From: Thamnidium elegans
Taxonomy: Eukaryota; Mucoromycota; Mucoromycetes; Mucorales; Mucoraceae
NCBI GenBank assembly: GCA_025201345.1
Contig: JAIXMG010000014.1
Coordinates: 434,001-498,000, forward strand
Direction: 5' to 3'
Length of the DNA stretch: 64,000 nt
This document shows, piece after piece, positions 24,181 through 39,000 of the stretch. Position 1 is the first letter of the stretch, and the number at the start of each line of letters is the position of its first letter. The notes under the pieces were generated by a model. The model was not told where the DNA came from. It did not search any database and worked only from the letters and a program-made list of their open reading frames with translations. Both the position numbers and the translations under genes were made by a program.

Positions 24181-26551
24181 TCAGTCCAATAATACAATAT
24201 CATCATCAGCATTATCAAGGTCCAGAAGGATCACATCGTCAACAATTGTATGCATGGTTTTTACCCTCTTATTTGCTTCTTCGGATTCTTCTTCCATTTT
24301 ACGTTTAACAAGCACCTTGAATACAAGTTTAGGTAAAGGACTTGATAACTTAATCAATTCCTCTGTGTTACTATAAAGAGTATTAATAAATACAGCCTTT
24401 ACGCGTATATACCACTTACTTTGCTTCCATAATTAAATCAATTTCATCACCGTCATCATTTGTCACACGTAAAATAGTATCTGGTTTTAACCCAGCTTCC
24501 TTCATTGGTATGTCTGCCATATCCTCAAAATCTACATCATAAATCATTCTATTCACAATACATAATGTTATTAAAAAGGCACACGCACACAAAACTGTAA
24601 ATAATTCTACCTGCTTCCATCCATGATAGCAATTTCATCCTGTTCCATACCAGCTCCACCTTCATCTACTGGCAACAAAAGAACCTGATTAATCAAATCT
24701 CTTAAAGTAGCTTTTTCGAAATCGACAGAAACCATTGCGCTTCTAGATCTACAGACGCTACAGTTAGGATTTGGATCAGAATTTGCTTCGGAAATAAGAC
24801 GAGATGAAGTATGAAGATAAACCTATATATTCACGCAAATTTAGATTATTTCTGCTTTTTAATCCGTATTTTTTTTTTTTTTTTTTTACTGTATTTTACT
24901 CTTGGATTGTTTTTATATTCTCCACGTAAAATACCAAATGCTTTCAAGATTACTAAGCCAGAAATGATAGCATTGGTAGTAGCAATAGCTGGAATAATAT
25001 TACCTGCCATAGCTATAATTTTTTTTTTTTTAAAAAAAAAGATCAGTTTTCCATCATTAAATATCAGAAAAAAAAAAGACATACACTTAACATCGAATAA
25101 ACTATTCTTTTCAATACCAAATATATGAGCTCTCAAATTAGAAGCAGCCGTTACAAAATCCATAGCATCATCATCATCCTTATCAAATGACAAAATAGCA
25201 TCTGAATGTACTTCTCTTTCCTTTAGTAATCGCGTAGATAATTTTTTAGCGCTTGATTTGAACACTTCAAAGTTTTCTTTTAAATCCCAAACTTTTCTAT
25301 CTTCCAATCCTCCCTTTTCAGCTATATCAGACATGATATTTTCCAATTCGTCATAATGTAAAGGTGTAGGCTTTTGTCGATTTTTCCACATAGATTCCAT
25401 AGTTAACGATCGTTCAATATCTGTTTCGTACACTTTACTGAATATTTTTTTTGTATAATCTGGTGATCCAGCTGCTTCTTTAATTGCTTTCAATTCTTCA
25501 GTTTCTCGGTTTAAAGCAGCTACCTCGTTAGCTAGTCCACCGATAAATTAGTTTATGTTCTACTACCATACATATATATATATATATTACCCATCTTCTC
25601 AGAGTTATCTGGTTCAAGAGCTTCTTCTTCTTCAGAATTACCAAATAATTGGCTACAATTGATAGGATTAAACAATACACTTTTTTTTTTTTTTTTTTTT
25701 TTTTTACCTGAACAAGAAACTCTTCGCCCAGACAATACAATGAATAGGTTCACTAGGAGTACTTCGAATGGTACAAACAGGGTACGTCTTGGGTGTAATC
25801 TTTGGTTGGCAATCAAAGCATTCGGTCTCATCCTATACTTTCGTTAGGTCTCAACAGAGCTTACTTTTTTTTTTATCTCCTACCTTTTTAATAACATAGG
25901 CTTGACCAAAATAACCTTGCGTACCTGATTCAACAAGCGGAACATCAGCAGCTAAACACATTGCATTAACATGTCTACGAGCCTCTACAAAAAAAAAGTG
26001 TTTTTAGTTGACGGTCTTCTTTTTTATTTTTATTTTTGTGGGACGCTCCTGAATAATACCTAAATTATCCAACGCGTTTAAAACCATAGTAAATTGTTTG
26101 AACCATTGTACACTAAACTGAGCTTCTTTAATATTACATTGAAGAGATTTAATTTCAGCGGAAGGATTAAACTTTTGAGCAGATTCTTTTGCAACCTAAG
26201 AAAAAAATATATATATATATATTTCAGTAAATAAATTGAAGCGTTTTTCTTTTTCTTACATGAGCTTTTGCTTGCTTAACATGTTGTTTTTGAAACAGGA
26301 ACTGTCTATTCAAATTAGAAATATCAATTGTATCTAGATCGATCTAAAAAGGAGTTTAGTGATATATGAAAAAAAAGGAACAAACGATATATACATACGA
26401 CTTCAATATCTTTAAAGCCTGACATGACCAAGTTCTTTAAAAGTTCACAGCCAATGCCACCAGCACCAATTAAAAGGACTTTACTGCTAGATACTTTGTC
26501 ATACAGTTCCTGTCCAAGAACACGTATATTATAACTATCTCTACTTGTCAT
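24181..26551 (-). CDS. UBA2: SUMO-activating enzyme E1 catalytic subunit (UBA2)
   Basis: Activates SUMO by adenylation and thioester formation, together with Aos1, in the nucleus. Eleven exons, all phase-consistent, give 583 residues. From the 5' end they are 26551-26399, 26343-26260, 26195-26060, 25984-25884, 25832-25708, 25652-25591, 25531-25085, 25012-24900, 24822-24611, 24548-24420 and 24370-24181. The ATP-binding loop is [13 protein letters not shown], followed by [19 protein letters not shown]. The catalytic Cys lies in [15 protein letters not shown]. Zinc Cys pairs are ECFDC and NCSVC. The conserved [16 protein letters not shown] block and a ubiquitin-fold region follow. The tail ends with two acidic-hydrophobic stretches (VILLDLD, IVLLD) resembling SUMO-interacting motifs. 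The Met at 26551 was chosen because upstream in-frame residues are hydrophobic leader noise. The gene diverges from the monooxygenase across a 1 kb promoter. Confidence 0.96.
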
Positions 26552-27580
26552 TATGAAAAAAAAAAGTAAGAGATAACAAACAAACAAAAAAAAATGCGCT
26601 GGAAAATTAAATAAAGAAAAGGTGCACTATGGGCAGTCATAAGAAGCGTAAAAAAAAACTGGTCCTACAGTCACTTCAAAAAATAAATGTTTTAAAGGAA
26701 TAATCTATGAACAGAGATATATTACAGCACTTTAAACAGCTTTTAAGCTCAAACATTAGGACCAGTAGCAAATATGAGATCCGCGGCGTAAACCATTAAC
26801 ATATCTTGGCGTCACATATAAGTATAAGACTTTTAAGAATAATGGATATTCAATAATTAATCATAATACTCGAAATAGTTCTTTGGCCTCACACAAGTTG
26901 GCATTAAAAAAATACGTCCTGTGTTTTTTTAATGAAAATGCTCAAATATTAAAAACATCTTAAACTGATACATTGAAGTTACCACGATTGAAATGCAAGT
27001 AGACCATTGCAACCCCCCCTTTAAAGAAAGGAACACGATAGATAAAGATTAAACGATTGATTAGCTTTATAATGGTATCATGGCTACGCAATGATGTTTA
27101 CATAAGTGCAGCTTAAGATATATACACGAAAATATTTTTGGCATATTGGCATATTGGTTTAGAATATATCGATCGATTGCATTCTTTCCCTGTATTAACA
27201 ACTTTTTAAAAGTTTTTTTGTTTTCGTTTTGTTAATACTTCCTGTACTTAGTGATGAACTCAATTGAGTTTTCATCACGAGCGTCTTTTTTGGGAGAAGT
27301 GAGATATGCAAATATGCATAAAGAAAAACCATTTATTTCTAAATGGGATTTACGGGTGCGACTGTGATCATTTGCTGTAATGATCTACGTATCACAAGTG
27401 TGTATAATCTCGGCAGGAAATAAAAAAAAGGAAAAACGCTCTCATCTGTGAGAAAAAGAAAGAGAAATCCTTTTTAAACAAAAACAAAAAAAAAAACCTG
27501 TGTGAGAAATTCAATATTTAAAGCAAGTATTCCTTTATTTTTCTCTTTTTCTTTCTTTTTTTTTTTTACACTTGAATAAA
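26552..27580. promoter_or_regulatory. Divergent promoter region between UBA2 and the flavin monooxygenase
   Basis: About 1 kb without a gene. It contains a striking near-perfect inverted repeat at 27251-27278 (arms GTGATGAA and TTCATCAC around CTCAATTGAG, with two extra T on one side). At 27304-27318 a TATGCA direct repeat follows (ATATGCAAATATGCA). The 60 bases before the monooxygenase ATG are a CT-rich leader. Confidence 0.5.
27251..27278. repeat. 28-base inverted repeat in the divergent promoter
   Basis: The left arm GTGATGAACTCAA pairs with the right arm TTGAGTTTTCATCAC, leaving only two unpaired T. It sits about 300 bp upstream of the monooxygenase start and could be a dimeric factor site. 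No known motif name is claimed. Confidence 0.6.
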
Positions 27581-29415
27581 ATGAGTTTACCAACAGTAGC
27601 TATAATTGGTGCCGGGTAATATCATATATAAAACTCATACAAAATAAACTAAAGTACCATTTTAGATTCAGTGGACTGGCTTCCGCTATTCAATTAAAGA
27701 AAAAGCTAGGAATAACTGCTGAAATATTTGAAGCATCAGACGATATAGGTGGCACATGGAAACATAGCACCTATCCAGGTAAACTATAACATATATAATT
27801 CCAAGTATATAATGTACTTATAATTAATTAGGTTGCGCAAGTGATGTTGAAAGTCATTTATATTCATTAAGCTTTGAACCAAACCCAAGTACTGTATTAT
27901 TTTATTTTATTTCGTAAGCAAACAATTAATTAATCCTTTTTTTTTAAAAAAAAGATTGGAGTCAAAAATTCAGCCCTCAAAAAGAAATTCTCGAGTACAT
28001 GCATCGAGTTGCAAACAAATACAACGTACGTCCTCAAATTCAATTTGAAACGAGTGTAGTGAGCGCAACCTGGTTAGAAGATAAAAAGAAGTGGCAGCTT
28101 GAATTAAGACAAGTACCCGAAGAAAAGCATCAGATTAAACACTTTGATTTTATGTAAAATTTTATTACACGTAAAAAAGAAAATTCTTTTTTTAATATTT
28201 GTTATTTAGATTTTCAGGCATTGGCAGTCTTCGTGTTCCCCACATTCCAAAAGAATTCGAGTCATTTGAAGGAAAGATAATCCACTCGGCCCTCTGGGAT
28301 CATGACTATGATTTAAATAATAAGCGAGTAGCAGTTATTGGAAGTGGTTCAAGGTAAGAAAACGTTAAATTGTATGCACATAAATATGCACCTAATCATA
28401 TATATATATATATTTTTTTTTTTAAAAAAAAAAAGTTCAATTCAAATCATACCAAGTATTGCACCAATCGTGGATCACCTGTATAGTTTTCAAAGAACTC
28501 CAGCCTGGGTAAAGCCCAAAGAACAATTTACATACTCTAACTTTATAATCAACATATTTACATATGTACCATTGGTAATGCTTATCTACCGAGCCTATAT
28601 TTTTGTTTCACTTGAACGTAGTTTTAGTCAATGGGGAGATAAAGACTCAAATCGAGCAAAGCAAGCTACTGTTACAGTCACGAATAATATGAAACAAATT
28701 CTTTTATCCAATGGTAGGCCAGACCTTATTGAAAAACTAATTCCTGATTTTGCAGTTGGTTGTAAACGTATTGGATACTCTGACAATTACTTACAGTCAC
28801 TTTGTTTACCTAATGTCACTGTTAATTATTCTGCCATTGAAAAAGTCGAGGGTAGAACCATTAGTACAGCTGATAGTCAAGAAACAGAAATTGATACATT
28901 AATCTTGGCTACAGGATATGATGTTGCTGGATTTTTAGGAAAGATGAGAATCTACGGTAGAGATGGTTTATCGTTAAATGACTTGTGGGAAGAACAAGTA
29001 CCAAAAACTTATAAAACTGTTACTATACACAGCTTTCCTAATTTCTTTATGTTACTTGGACCTGGCTCAATTCTAGGCCATAGCTCTGTTGTTACCATGA
29101 TTGAGAGGTAATATATCACAAAAAAAAAAAAAAAAACTAAAGCTTTTAAATTATAGTCAAGTGAATTTTGGTGTTGAAATAATAAGATATATGATAAAGA
29201 ACCAAATTCAAAGTATGGATCCTACAGAAAAGGCGCAAGAAGCATTCTCATCAGATCTTCAAGAAAAACTCAAAGGAACTGTATGGGCAACAGGCTGCAA
29301 GTCATGGTATATGAATAAGCGTGGAGATATTCAAGCACTTTGGCCTCAAACTGTAATGAAGTTTATAAACATTTTCAAAAATCCCAATTTTGAGTCTGAT
29401 TTTATTAAAGCTTAA
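27581..29415 (+). CDS. Flavin-dependent monooxygenase, Baeyer-Villiger type
   Basis: Seven exons with matching phases (27581-27615, 27666-27778, 27832-27888, 27955-28153, 28210-28353, 28436-29107, 29157-29415) encode 492 residues, the usual size of the family. The FAD-binding Rossmann motif GAGFSG is split by the first intron. The fingerprint [12 protein letters not shown] fits the Baeyer-Villiger pattern FxGxxxHxxxW[PD], followed by the NADPH Rossmann motif GSGSSS and a late ILATGYD motif. These enzymes insert oxygen next to a ketone or oxygenate soft heteroatoms; the substrate cannot be read from sequence. A hydrophobic stretch near residues 225-250 may mediate membrane contact. Neighbours show no biosynthetic cluster. 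Two of its introns end in T-tract/A-tract palindromes directly at the acceptor. Confidence 0.93.
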
Positions 29416-29821
29416 AATAAAATAAACTTTGTAATCCGCGCAGGATAAACATTTCTTCCCCGAGTTGCAAAGTTTTTTTTTTTTTTTTTTTTTTTAATCG
29501 AGCCAAATAATAAAAATGGTAGATTATACCTACCAATTGTATTATTACTTGAAGAGTACCTGTCTGATTGCTTAGCCAAAAAGTATGTATCTTATCAATG
29601 TAACACGAAACGGCTCCCCAAACAAAAAGAAACTGTTTTTCTTTCCCTTATCGCACCGAATACTTTAAAAAGATGACACATTTGCACAATGATGTATTCT
29701 AGTTAAAAATCCGCTACGAAAGTCACAAAAAAAAAAAACCCCTCCTTCTTTATTTTTTTTATTTTTTTTTCCCTTCTTTTTCTTTTTTCTTTTTTGATAC
29801 TAGTTGTAGAAGGAAAAGATA
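29416..29821. promoter_or_regulatory. Spacer and upstream region of the LETM1 gene
   Basis: About 400 bp with a poly-T run (29474-29494) near the monooxygenase 3' end and a long CT-rich tract (29740-29797) before the LETM1 start. No gene was seen. Confidence 0.45.
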
Positions 29822-31839
<2,018 letters not shown>

Positions 31840-32210
31840 AAAAAAAGAAAAAAAAAGCTCATTTTTTAGATTATAAATAAATACATTTTTATTACCCACT
31901 TTATTGTATTTTGTGTAATCTCGTTACAACTGTCTAGATCTTTTTCTTTTTTTTTTTACGTTATTATGCATAACATAAAATTTGGACGAATCAAGTATCA
32001 ATGATCGTCTTTATGCTTTGTAAAGTAAGCCCTTGTGCTGTATTAAAAAATAGTGCAAATTTACAGTCAGTGACTGAACTGTTATAAAAGCAATTCGGAT
32101 CAAATTACGGGTGACACCAAAAGGCCTTGGGCTAATGTGGCCCCTTTTCCGATCTGCCACAGAAGAAATATATCGAAAAAAAACACGCCTTTTTAAATAA
32201 CTATAACGCG

Positions 32211-32241
<31 letters not shown>

Positions 32242-32557
32242 TTTCAACACTTTTTTATGTGAATAAATAATAATAAAAAAAAAGTTTATCATTCTATGTA
32301 CGGGTTCTTTTAAAGAGGTGGCGATATGATATTTGTTATTGATACTCCGTATCCATTATTTGGTTTGTACGACATTTCAAAAATAATAAAAAGGGAATTA
32401 GATTACACAAGAAATTTGGTAAGTGTAACGCCAAAAATAACCTTTTTTTTTAAAAAAAAAAACTCTTTTTCTCTCTTTTTCTCTCTTTTTCCCTTTTTCT
32501 TTTTAATTTTTAAATTATATACCAGCTTTAAGAGGAAAGCAAACTGGATTTGCTACC
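31840..32557. other. Spacer between LETM1 and the polytopic membrane protein gene
   Basis: About 700 bp, containing a poly-T run (32213-32238), a T9A11 palindrome (32443-32462) and a CT-rich leader (32463-32505) just before the next start. Short open frames here lack coding character. Confidence 0.45.
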
Positions 32558-33922
32558 ATGGTTACATTAAATAAAATAGTAACTATCTCATAACATAACA
32601 ACACATAAATAAAGACTAATATATATAATAGATTCGACGTGTTACAGAAACTCGCTGGTCGAAACTGTATATCACTATGGCACTTTTGCAATGCATTTTT
32701 ATTATTGCACTTCAAGCAGCTATTTGTTCACAAAACACTATGCAAGCTAATTTACTACCGCACTCTGATTCGAAACTATTAGATTCAACTACCAATAGTG
32801 AAAGTGAAATACCTCTTCGTGCGAGAGATAGATTGGATAGAATCAAATGGGAGAATATTGCTTTTATGGGTTTCCAAGTTTGGTTTCTCAGTATGGCTAT
32901 TGATGCAGTAAAGTAGTTTTTTTTATATGTATATATTTGATTATATTCATTTACCCTTTTTTTTTTTTTTGACAGACCGTTTATCAAAACACAGCAGCTA
33001 TTCTAGTTTTAGCAGTATTAAATTGTTTATGTGCAATTTTAGGTGCACTAGAAATTGTTGATGGAGTAAGGTGGTTAAAACTTTTAAGGCAAACTGAGTA
33101 TTCTACGATTCATTTAGCTATAGCCGAAAAGATCGAAATTGCACTAGCAGTTGTTATTTTAGCATTTGCTATTGTAATGTGTTATTTAAGTTATGAAATG
33201 TCTAAACAATTTGGGTGGAATATTTATAAAAAGATTGGTGCAGATGTCCGAATTCAAAGTAAGCTAAAAAATATAATAGCTACACACACAAAATTTAATT
33301 GTATAAATGTATATAGAAATGTACAAAATCTTTCAGTTCTTTGCATTGGCTATTAAAGTTGATATATTTACTGAATTCTTGGTTTCCTTGTTTTATTTGA
33401 TTCAATTTGCTCTTGGGGATGGAAAATCAAATTGGGATACTTGGGTTCAACTTGTAGTTACGGTTTTATTACTCCCAATGCTATACTTTGCCAGAACAGC
33501 AGTAAGTTTATTATTATTATTATATATATATACATTAAACTAAAAAAAAAAAAAAATGTGTAGGGAAGTACCGAAAGTCTAGGTAGAATGATTACGTTTA
33601 TTACATTTCAAGCCATTGTTATTGTTCACTTTGCCTTAATATTAAATCAAACCATCAAACCAAACAATAACTGGTATATTTGGATTGCATTTAGTAAGTA
33701 GTACAAATTTTGTATATTAACAAGATATTAATCATTTAAATAGTTGTTGTCGGTATTGCTATTGCTCTGATTACAATTGGTCTATCTACACTAACTTTGC
33801 GAAACTTTGGTCAAGGATTAAAACCTTACGTACAACGTGGTGAAAAAGATAAAAAGAAGCATAACGATCTTGAATTAAGCAAGACAAACACAAACGAAAC
33901 ATGGAAGATTGATGACAATTAG
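32558..33922 (+). CDS. Polytopic membrane protein, possibly UPF0658 Golgi family
   Basis: Six exons (32558-32578, 32632-32907, 32976-33258, 33317-33501, 33564-33693, 33744-33922) give 357 residues with consistent phases. The first exon has only seven codons, MVTLNKI, in a good start context (ACCATGG), and joins directly to a basic, membrane-proximal stretch (RRVTETRWSKLYIT). About eight hydrophobic spans follow, separated by short polar loops. The C-terminal tail is Lys/Asn-rich (RGEKDKKKHNDLELSKTNT) and presumably cytosolic. The arrangement and the motif DATVYQNTAAI remind me of the fungal UPF0658 Golgi membrane proteins, but I am not certain. No catalytic motif is visible. Confidence 0.75.
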
Positions 33923-34135
33923 ATGATCACTCTCCCTTTTTTTTTTTTTTTATGTGTAAACTATTTAATAATATATATTATAACAGTAAAAAATGTTTCC
34001 AGAATAAAAAAAAAAAAAAAAAAAAAAAAACTTAATGTTTACATAAATAATAATAATAATAAAAAAAAAAGTTGATATCAATTATAAATATTATTACAAA
34101 AAAAAAACAAAAAAGGTATAATCAAAAAAAAAAAT

Positions 34136-35699
34136 TTAAGCAAAAGGAGGGAAAGACTTTTGAGGAATAGGACTATTATTGGGTTCATTACTACTAGCAG
34201 CAGCGCTGACGGAACCCTTGAGAGCCATTAATTGATTAGAACGGAAAGTTTCATAATGAACCATGGATGTAGTCTCAACTAAATCTTGTAAGTGAGTTCT
34301 TGTTAAAAAGTTACGTAAATGAATAAATTCACAATGGTTTTCATCTTCAACTACAACTGATCCCCATCTAGTTTTGCGTCCAATTACTGCTTTTCCATTA
34401 ACAATAACTTGCTTTTCTGACCCTACAACTGCAAAAGGAAGAAGTTCCTATACAAATATGTTGGTTCCCTTCTTATATATATATATTGCATATATATACT
34501 TACTCTAATACTAGAATTCAACATACGTTCTTCATCATCATAATCCTCAGTATTATCATAAGGATACAAGTCAATATTATGGAAAGCTAATTCAGCGTTA
34601 ATCTAAAAAAGAAAAAAGAAATAAGAATACATTCACCCTGTCTTTTCTTTTTTTTTTCTTACTCTCTTTTTGAATGCAGCACGCTCTTCCATAGTAAGAG
34701 AATCAGCTTTTGCAATGACAGGTACAACATTAACAACCTGTACTAGTTTTTTAAGGACAATTACATCAATTGGTTTTAAACTACATTAAAGGAAAAAATT
34801 AATAAGTTTCTGTACCACTACAATAAAAAAATAATAACTTTACGAGTGACCAGAAGGAGTAATAAAATAAAGACAACAGTGAACACGATCATCTTGAATT
34901 AATCTTTCACGTTGAGCAGTTAATTCTTTACGAAGGTAAGCAGAATGTTGATCTTTAATGTATTTAATAATGGATTCCCAACTAATAAGAAAAAAAAATT
35001 GGTCAACTTTTATATATATTCCCTCTCCTTTAATAATAAACCCCCCAAAAAGAATAAGACCCTCCCCCCCCCCTTTTTTTTTTCTTAGTTACCACTTACC
35101 AATCCTCGTTATTCACTTGATCACCATAACCTGGAGTATCAACAATATTTAATCTCAGACGGACACCATTTTCTTCAATAACTACACACAAAAAACCATT
35201 AATAAACATGAATCAAATTTCTTGTTTAATCAACTTACCATGAGATACCGCTTCAATTCGGGTTGTTTGGTTATCTAATTCATCTACATTATGACGACCT
35301 TTACTATCAATAAGGTGTGAAGCAAATAAAGTATTTACAAGTGTAGATTTGCCTAAACCAGTTTGACCTAGCAGAAAAAAAAAAAGTTTTGTTTAATACA
35401 CCCCCTCCCCTTTATTTTTCTACTATACACTTTCAAAAAAAAGGGGGGGAATAAAAGGGCCCATTTTTTTTTTTTTTTTTTTTTTTTTATTATTTTTTTT
35501 TTTTTGTGTTTCTTACCAACAACCATGACGTTAAATTGGAAACCTCGTTTGATTGACTTTTTCTCAATTTGTTGAGTAATGGTGTCGAAACCAACATAAG
35601 AATTCAAAGGTGTTTGCTACATGTATATAAACGGGTTTAGAAAAAAAAAAAAAACTCCATATATCTCGCTGCCCTTCTTCTTTTTACCTCTTGAAGCAT
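34136..35699 (-). CDS. CDC10: Septin, Cdc10/Spn2 type
   Basis: GTP-binding protein that assembles into septin filaments at septa and growth sites. The spliced protein is about 329 residues. The first exon is only 12 bases (MLQE, 35699-35688), followed by [20 protein letters not shown] and a basic lipid-binding patch (KRGFQFN). G motifs are GQTGLGKS (G1), DTPGYGD (G3) and AKAD (G4). The septin-unique region lies near [18 protein letters not shown]. The protein ends soon after the G domain without a long coiled coil, as in Cdc10. Introns after the first exon lie at 35368-35516, 35182-35238 and 34982-35099, with further ones downstream. The gene shares its strand with SMC1, about 370 bp away. 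Confidence 0.95.
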
Positions 35700-35948
35700 A
35701 GTATATTATGTATATATATATGTATATAAAAAAAAAAAAAAAAAAAAAAAAAAGTTAATGGATGAAGAAAGGGATGAAAGTTTTTATAAAAAAAGGAAAA
35801 AAAAAATTATTTATAAAAGACCGGTTTTTTCTACATCACACCAAATAAAAAGATGATTTTTTTTTACTGCTTGTTAAAATATAAACTGTACATGTGTTTA
35901 AAAGTCACCCTTAAAAAAAAGGTGGTTGTTTTGACTGCAACTGGTGAA

Positions 35949-35982
<34 letters not shown>

Positions 35983-36066
35983 TAGCAGGTTATTTATAGT
36001 TATTATGACGTTTTTATTTTGAAAAAAAAAGTATACAGTGTGTTTGTTGTGTTGTATATAAAACTC
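35700..36066. promoter_or_regulatory. Septin upstream region
   Basis: 370 bp with an AT repeat, poly-A runs at 35728-35753 and 35952-35980, and no gene. It serves as septin promoter and SMC1 3' flank. Confidence 0.4.
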
Positions 36067-39000
36067 CTAATTTTGATATTGATCCAACTACAAGAAAAAA
36101 TTAGTTTATACATGTATTTTTTTAAAATAAAAAGTGTTTAAATTACGTACCATTAAAGTCATTGTTTTACTAGAATTTAAATCTTGATCACGATAAATAC
36201 CAACTAAACTTTGAGCCTTTTCATAAAAAGTATGTTTGAGAGAGATAACAATAAATTGAAATTCAGGTGTAGCATGTTGACGAATATAAGCTGCAACTGT
36301 AGAAACATTTGCATTATCAAGTGCAGCATCAACTTCATCCAAAACAAAGAAAGGTGAAGGTTTATAACTATGAATAGCAAACAATAAGGCTAAAGCTGCC
36401 ACACTCTTTTCACCACCTGATAACTGTTCCATATCTCTAAATCGCTTCATAGGAGGCATAGCATAATATTTAATTCCTTCCAAGTAAGGTTCATCTAAAT
36501 CAGTAGGTGTTAAATAAGCTGTACCACCAGTTGGGAATTGTTGATTGCATGTAAGTTCTTTATACACTTTATCAATCTGTTCAGAGATATGACTAAAAGC
36601 ATCATAAAATATAGTATGTCTCTTTTCTTTAACAACTGTAAACTTTTCTTTAGCTTTCTTTGCATCAGTTCTTGCTTTATTAAACTCTTGTTCAGCTAAT
36701 CGAAGTCTTTCTGTTGTACCATCTAAACGTTCAATTGCTTTAAGATTAGGTGCCATTTGTTCAATTTCTTCACCAAGTTGTTTAATCTTTTCTTGAAATT
36801 CTCTATCAATAACGGGTCCATCATTTTCTCTTTGAAGAGGTCCCAATAAATCAAAATCAACTTCAACTTCCCAATCAGTAGATTGAATAGACCCTTGAGA
36901 AGGCGCATCAAGGTCCATATCACTAGAAGGTGCAGGTGACTCTGATACAGAAGAGTCACTAGCAAATTCACTACCACCAATATCTCTTGTTTCTTCAATA
37001 AGGATATCATCCATTGTACCGCGCTTTAAAGGTAAAGTAATACCTTCCAATTTACATTTTCTGAAAATAGCAACACGTTCAGCTTGAATCTTATTACTTT
37101 CACTTTCTGCCGCACGATATTCTCTTAAAATGGCTTCAACATCTCTTCCTTTAGCTTCCAATGCTCGATTAATTTCACTAATCTCTGTTTGCTTTTCTAA
37201 CTCCAACTGAACTTGCTTTTCCAAATCTGCCTTGAAAGTTTCCAAACGTAACTTTAAGCTATCAGATTTACCTGCCATACCCGCCAAATCCGCTTCCAAT
37301 TGTGTCTTTGATTTAGTATCATTAACAACTGACGCTTCCAATTTACTTAAACGTTCAATTAAATCATTCAATTGACCATTTTCAAAATTAAGCTGAGTTT
37401 CCAATCTAGATCTTTGAGTAGCAAATTGAGCCCGACGTTCAGTAACTTCATCAGAGACACCAAACTGTAACGCTTCATATTCACGAATATTAGCAACATT
37501 AATTTGTGCGCAAAAGTCTTCAAATACATGATCTTCAACTTGTGCAATAGCTTGTTGCAATTTAACCATAGTAGCTTCCAGTTGACCTAATCCAATCTTG
37601 GATTGCTCGTAAGGTCCGGCCATCTCAGACAGCTTTTGACGAATGTCTTGAAGTGTATCATGTACACCTTGAATTCTTCTTGTAAGTGTAGTTAATTCTT
37701 CTTCCAGTGTATTCAATTGACTCTTCAAGTTGGAACAATCACTCTTGGCAGAATCCTCAGCACTACCCATACGTTTATTCTTACTAATTTCATTCAACTC
37801 GGCCAAGTAAGTATCTCTAGCACGTACCAAATCTTGAATTTCGCTATCATGCCATTTTTGTGTAGTTTGCACACTACTTTGGCCACCTGTCATCAAACCA
37901 CTTTGATGAATGACTGCACCATCCAATGTGACAGTACGAACAGGTTCATTCATGTTGAAGCAAATTTGTTTAGCAATGTTAATATTATCACAAACCAAAG
38001 TACTTCCGCAAGCATATTGAATTACACTTTCATATTGCTTATTAAATTTCAATACATCATAAGCGAGACGAGCTCCTTTAACGAGGTTACGGTAACGATC
38101 GTTAATGGCAGGTAAAGATAATGAATTAAGAGGTAAGAAAGTAGCGGTACCAATATGCTGTTCTCTCATATATTGAATACATTCAAAAGCTGTTTGTTCG
38201 TCTTCAACAACAATAGCGTCCATGTTTCTACCCAAGACAGTGGCAACAGCTGTATCGTATTTACGTTGATTAGGTCTACATAAATCTGCCAACTTGCCGT
38301 GGACATTAGGGTAGATTTGCTTCATTACAGCAACACTTTCATTAAACCTAGTGTCTTTATCTGACTCCTGCTGTGTAACACTAGCTTCCATCAACTTGTT
38401 TAAAGTTTCTTGAAGCTTTTCATTCAACTGGACTTCTTGTTGATGAACTGAATTACGTTCATTTTCCAATTGTTGCAATTCAGAGCTACGGTACTTGAGT
38501 TGTTCCGAGATTTGTTCTGCATCCATTGATAATGAAGCCTTTTCTTCTTCCAATTGGCGTAAACTATCCATATTTTCCGATTCTGATTCTTTTAATTGAT
38601 CCATCTTTGATTTCTTATCATCAAGACGTTGCTTTTCTGTCTTGTACTGACGTTGCAATTGTTGTAACTGTTGTTGCTCCTCTACAGCCTTGACACTGAC
38701 CTCTTGCTTTCTTCTTTCGTAGTCCATAAGTTGTGCTGTAGTTAATGTAGGTCCATTTCTCAAAGCAGAAACAGGGATAGATTCTACACGTAAAAAAAAA
38801 AAAAAAAAAAAAAAAGTAAATATGCAAATAGCAATAAATTATACATACGCATATATATATATATATATATATTACCGTTGTAGACACGTTCGGTTTCATT
38901 TAATAATTGAATATCTCTATCCAAAGAAGCAACTACTTGCTCTTGTTGTTGACCATCACGTTTAATACGTTCAATACTGTTCTCTGTTTGTCTCAATTTC

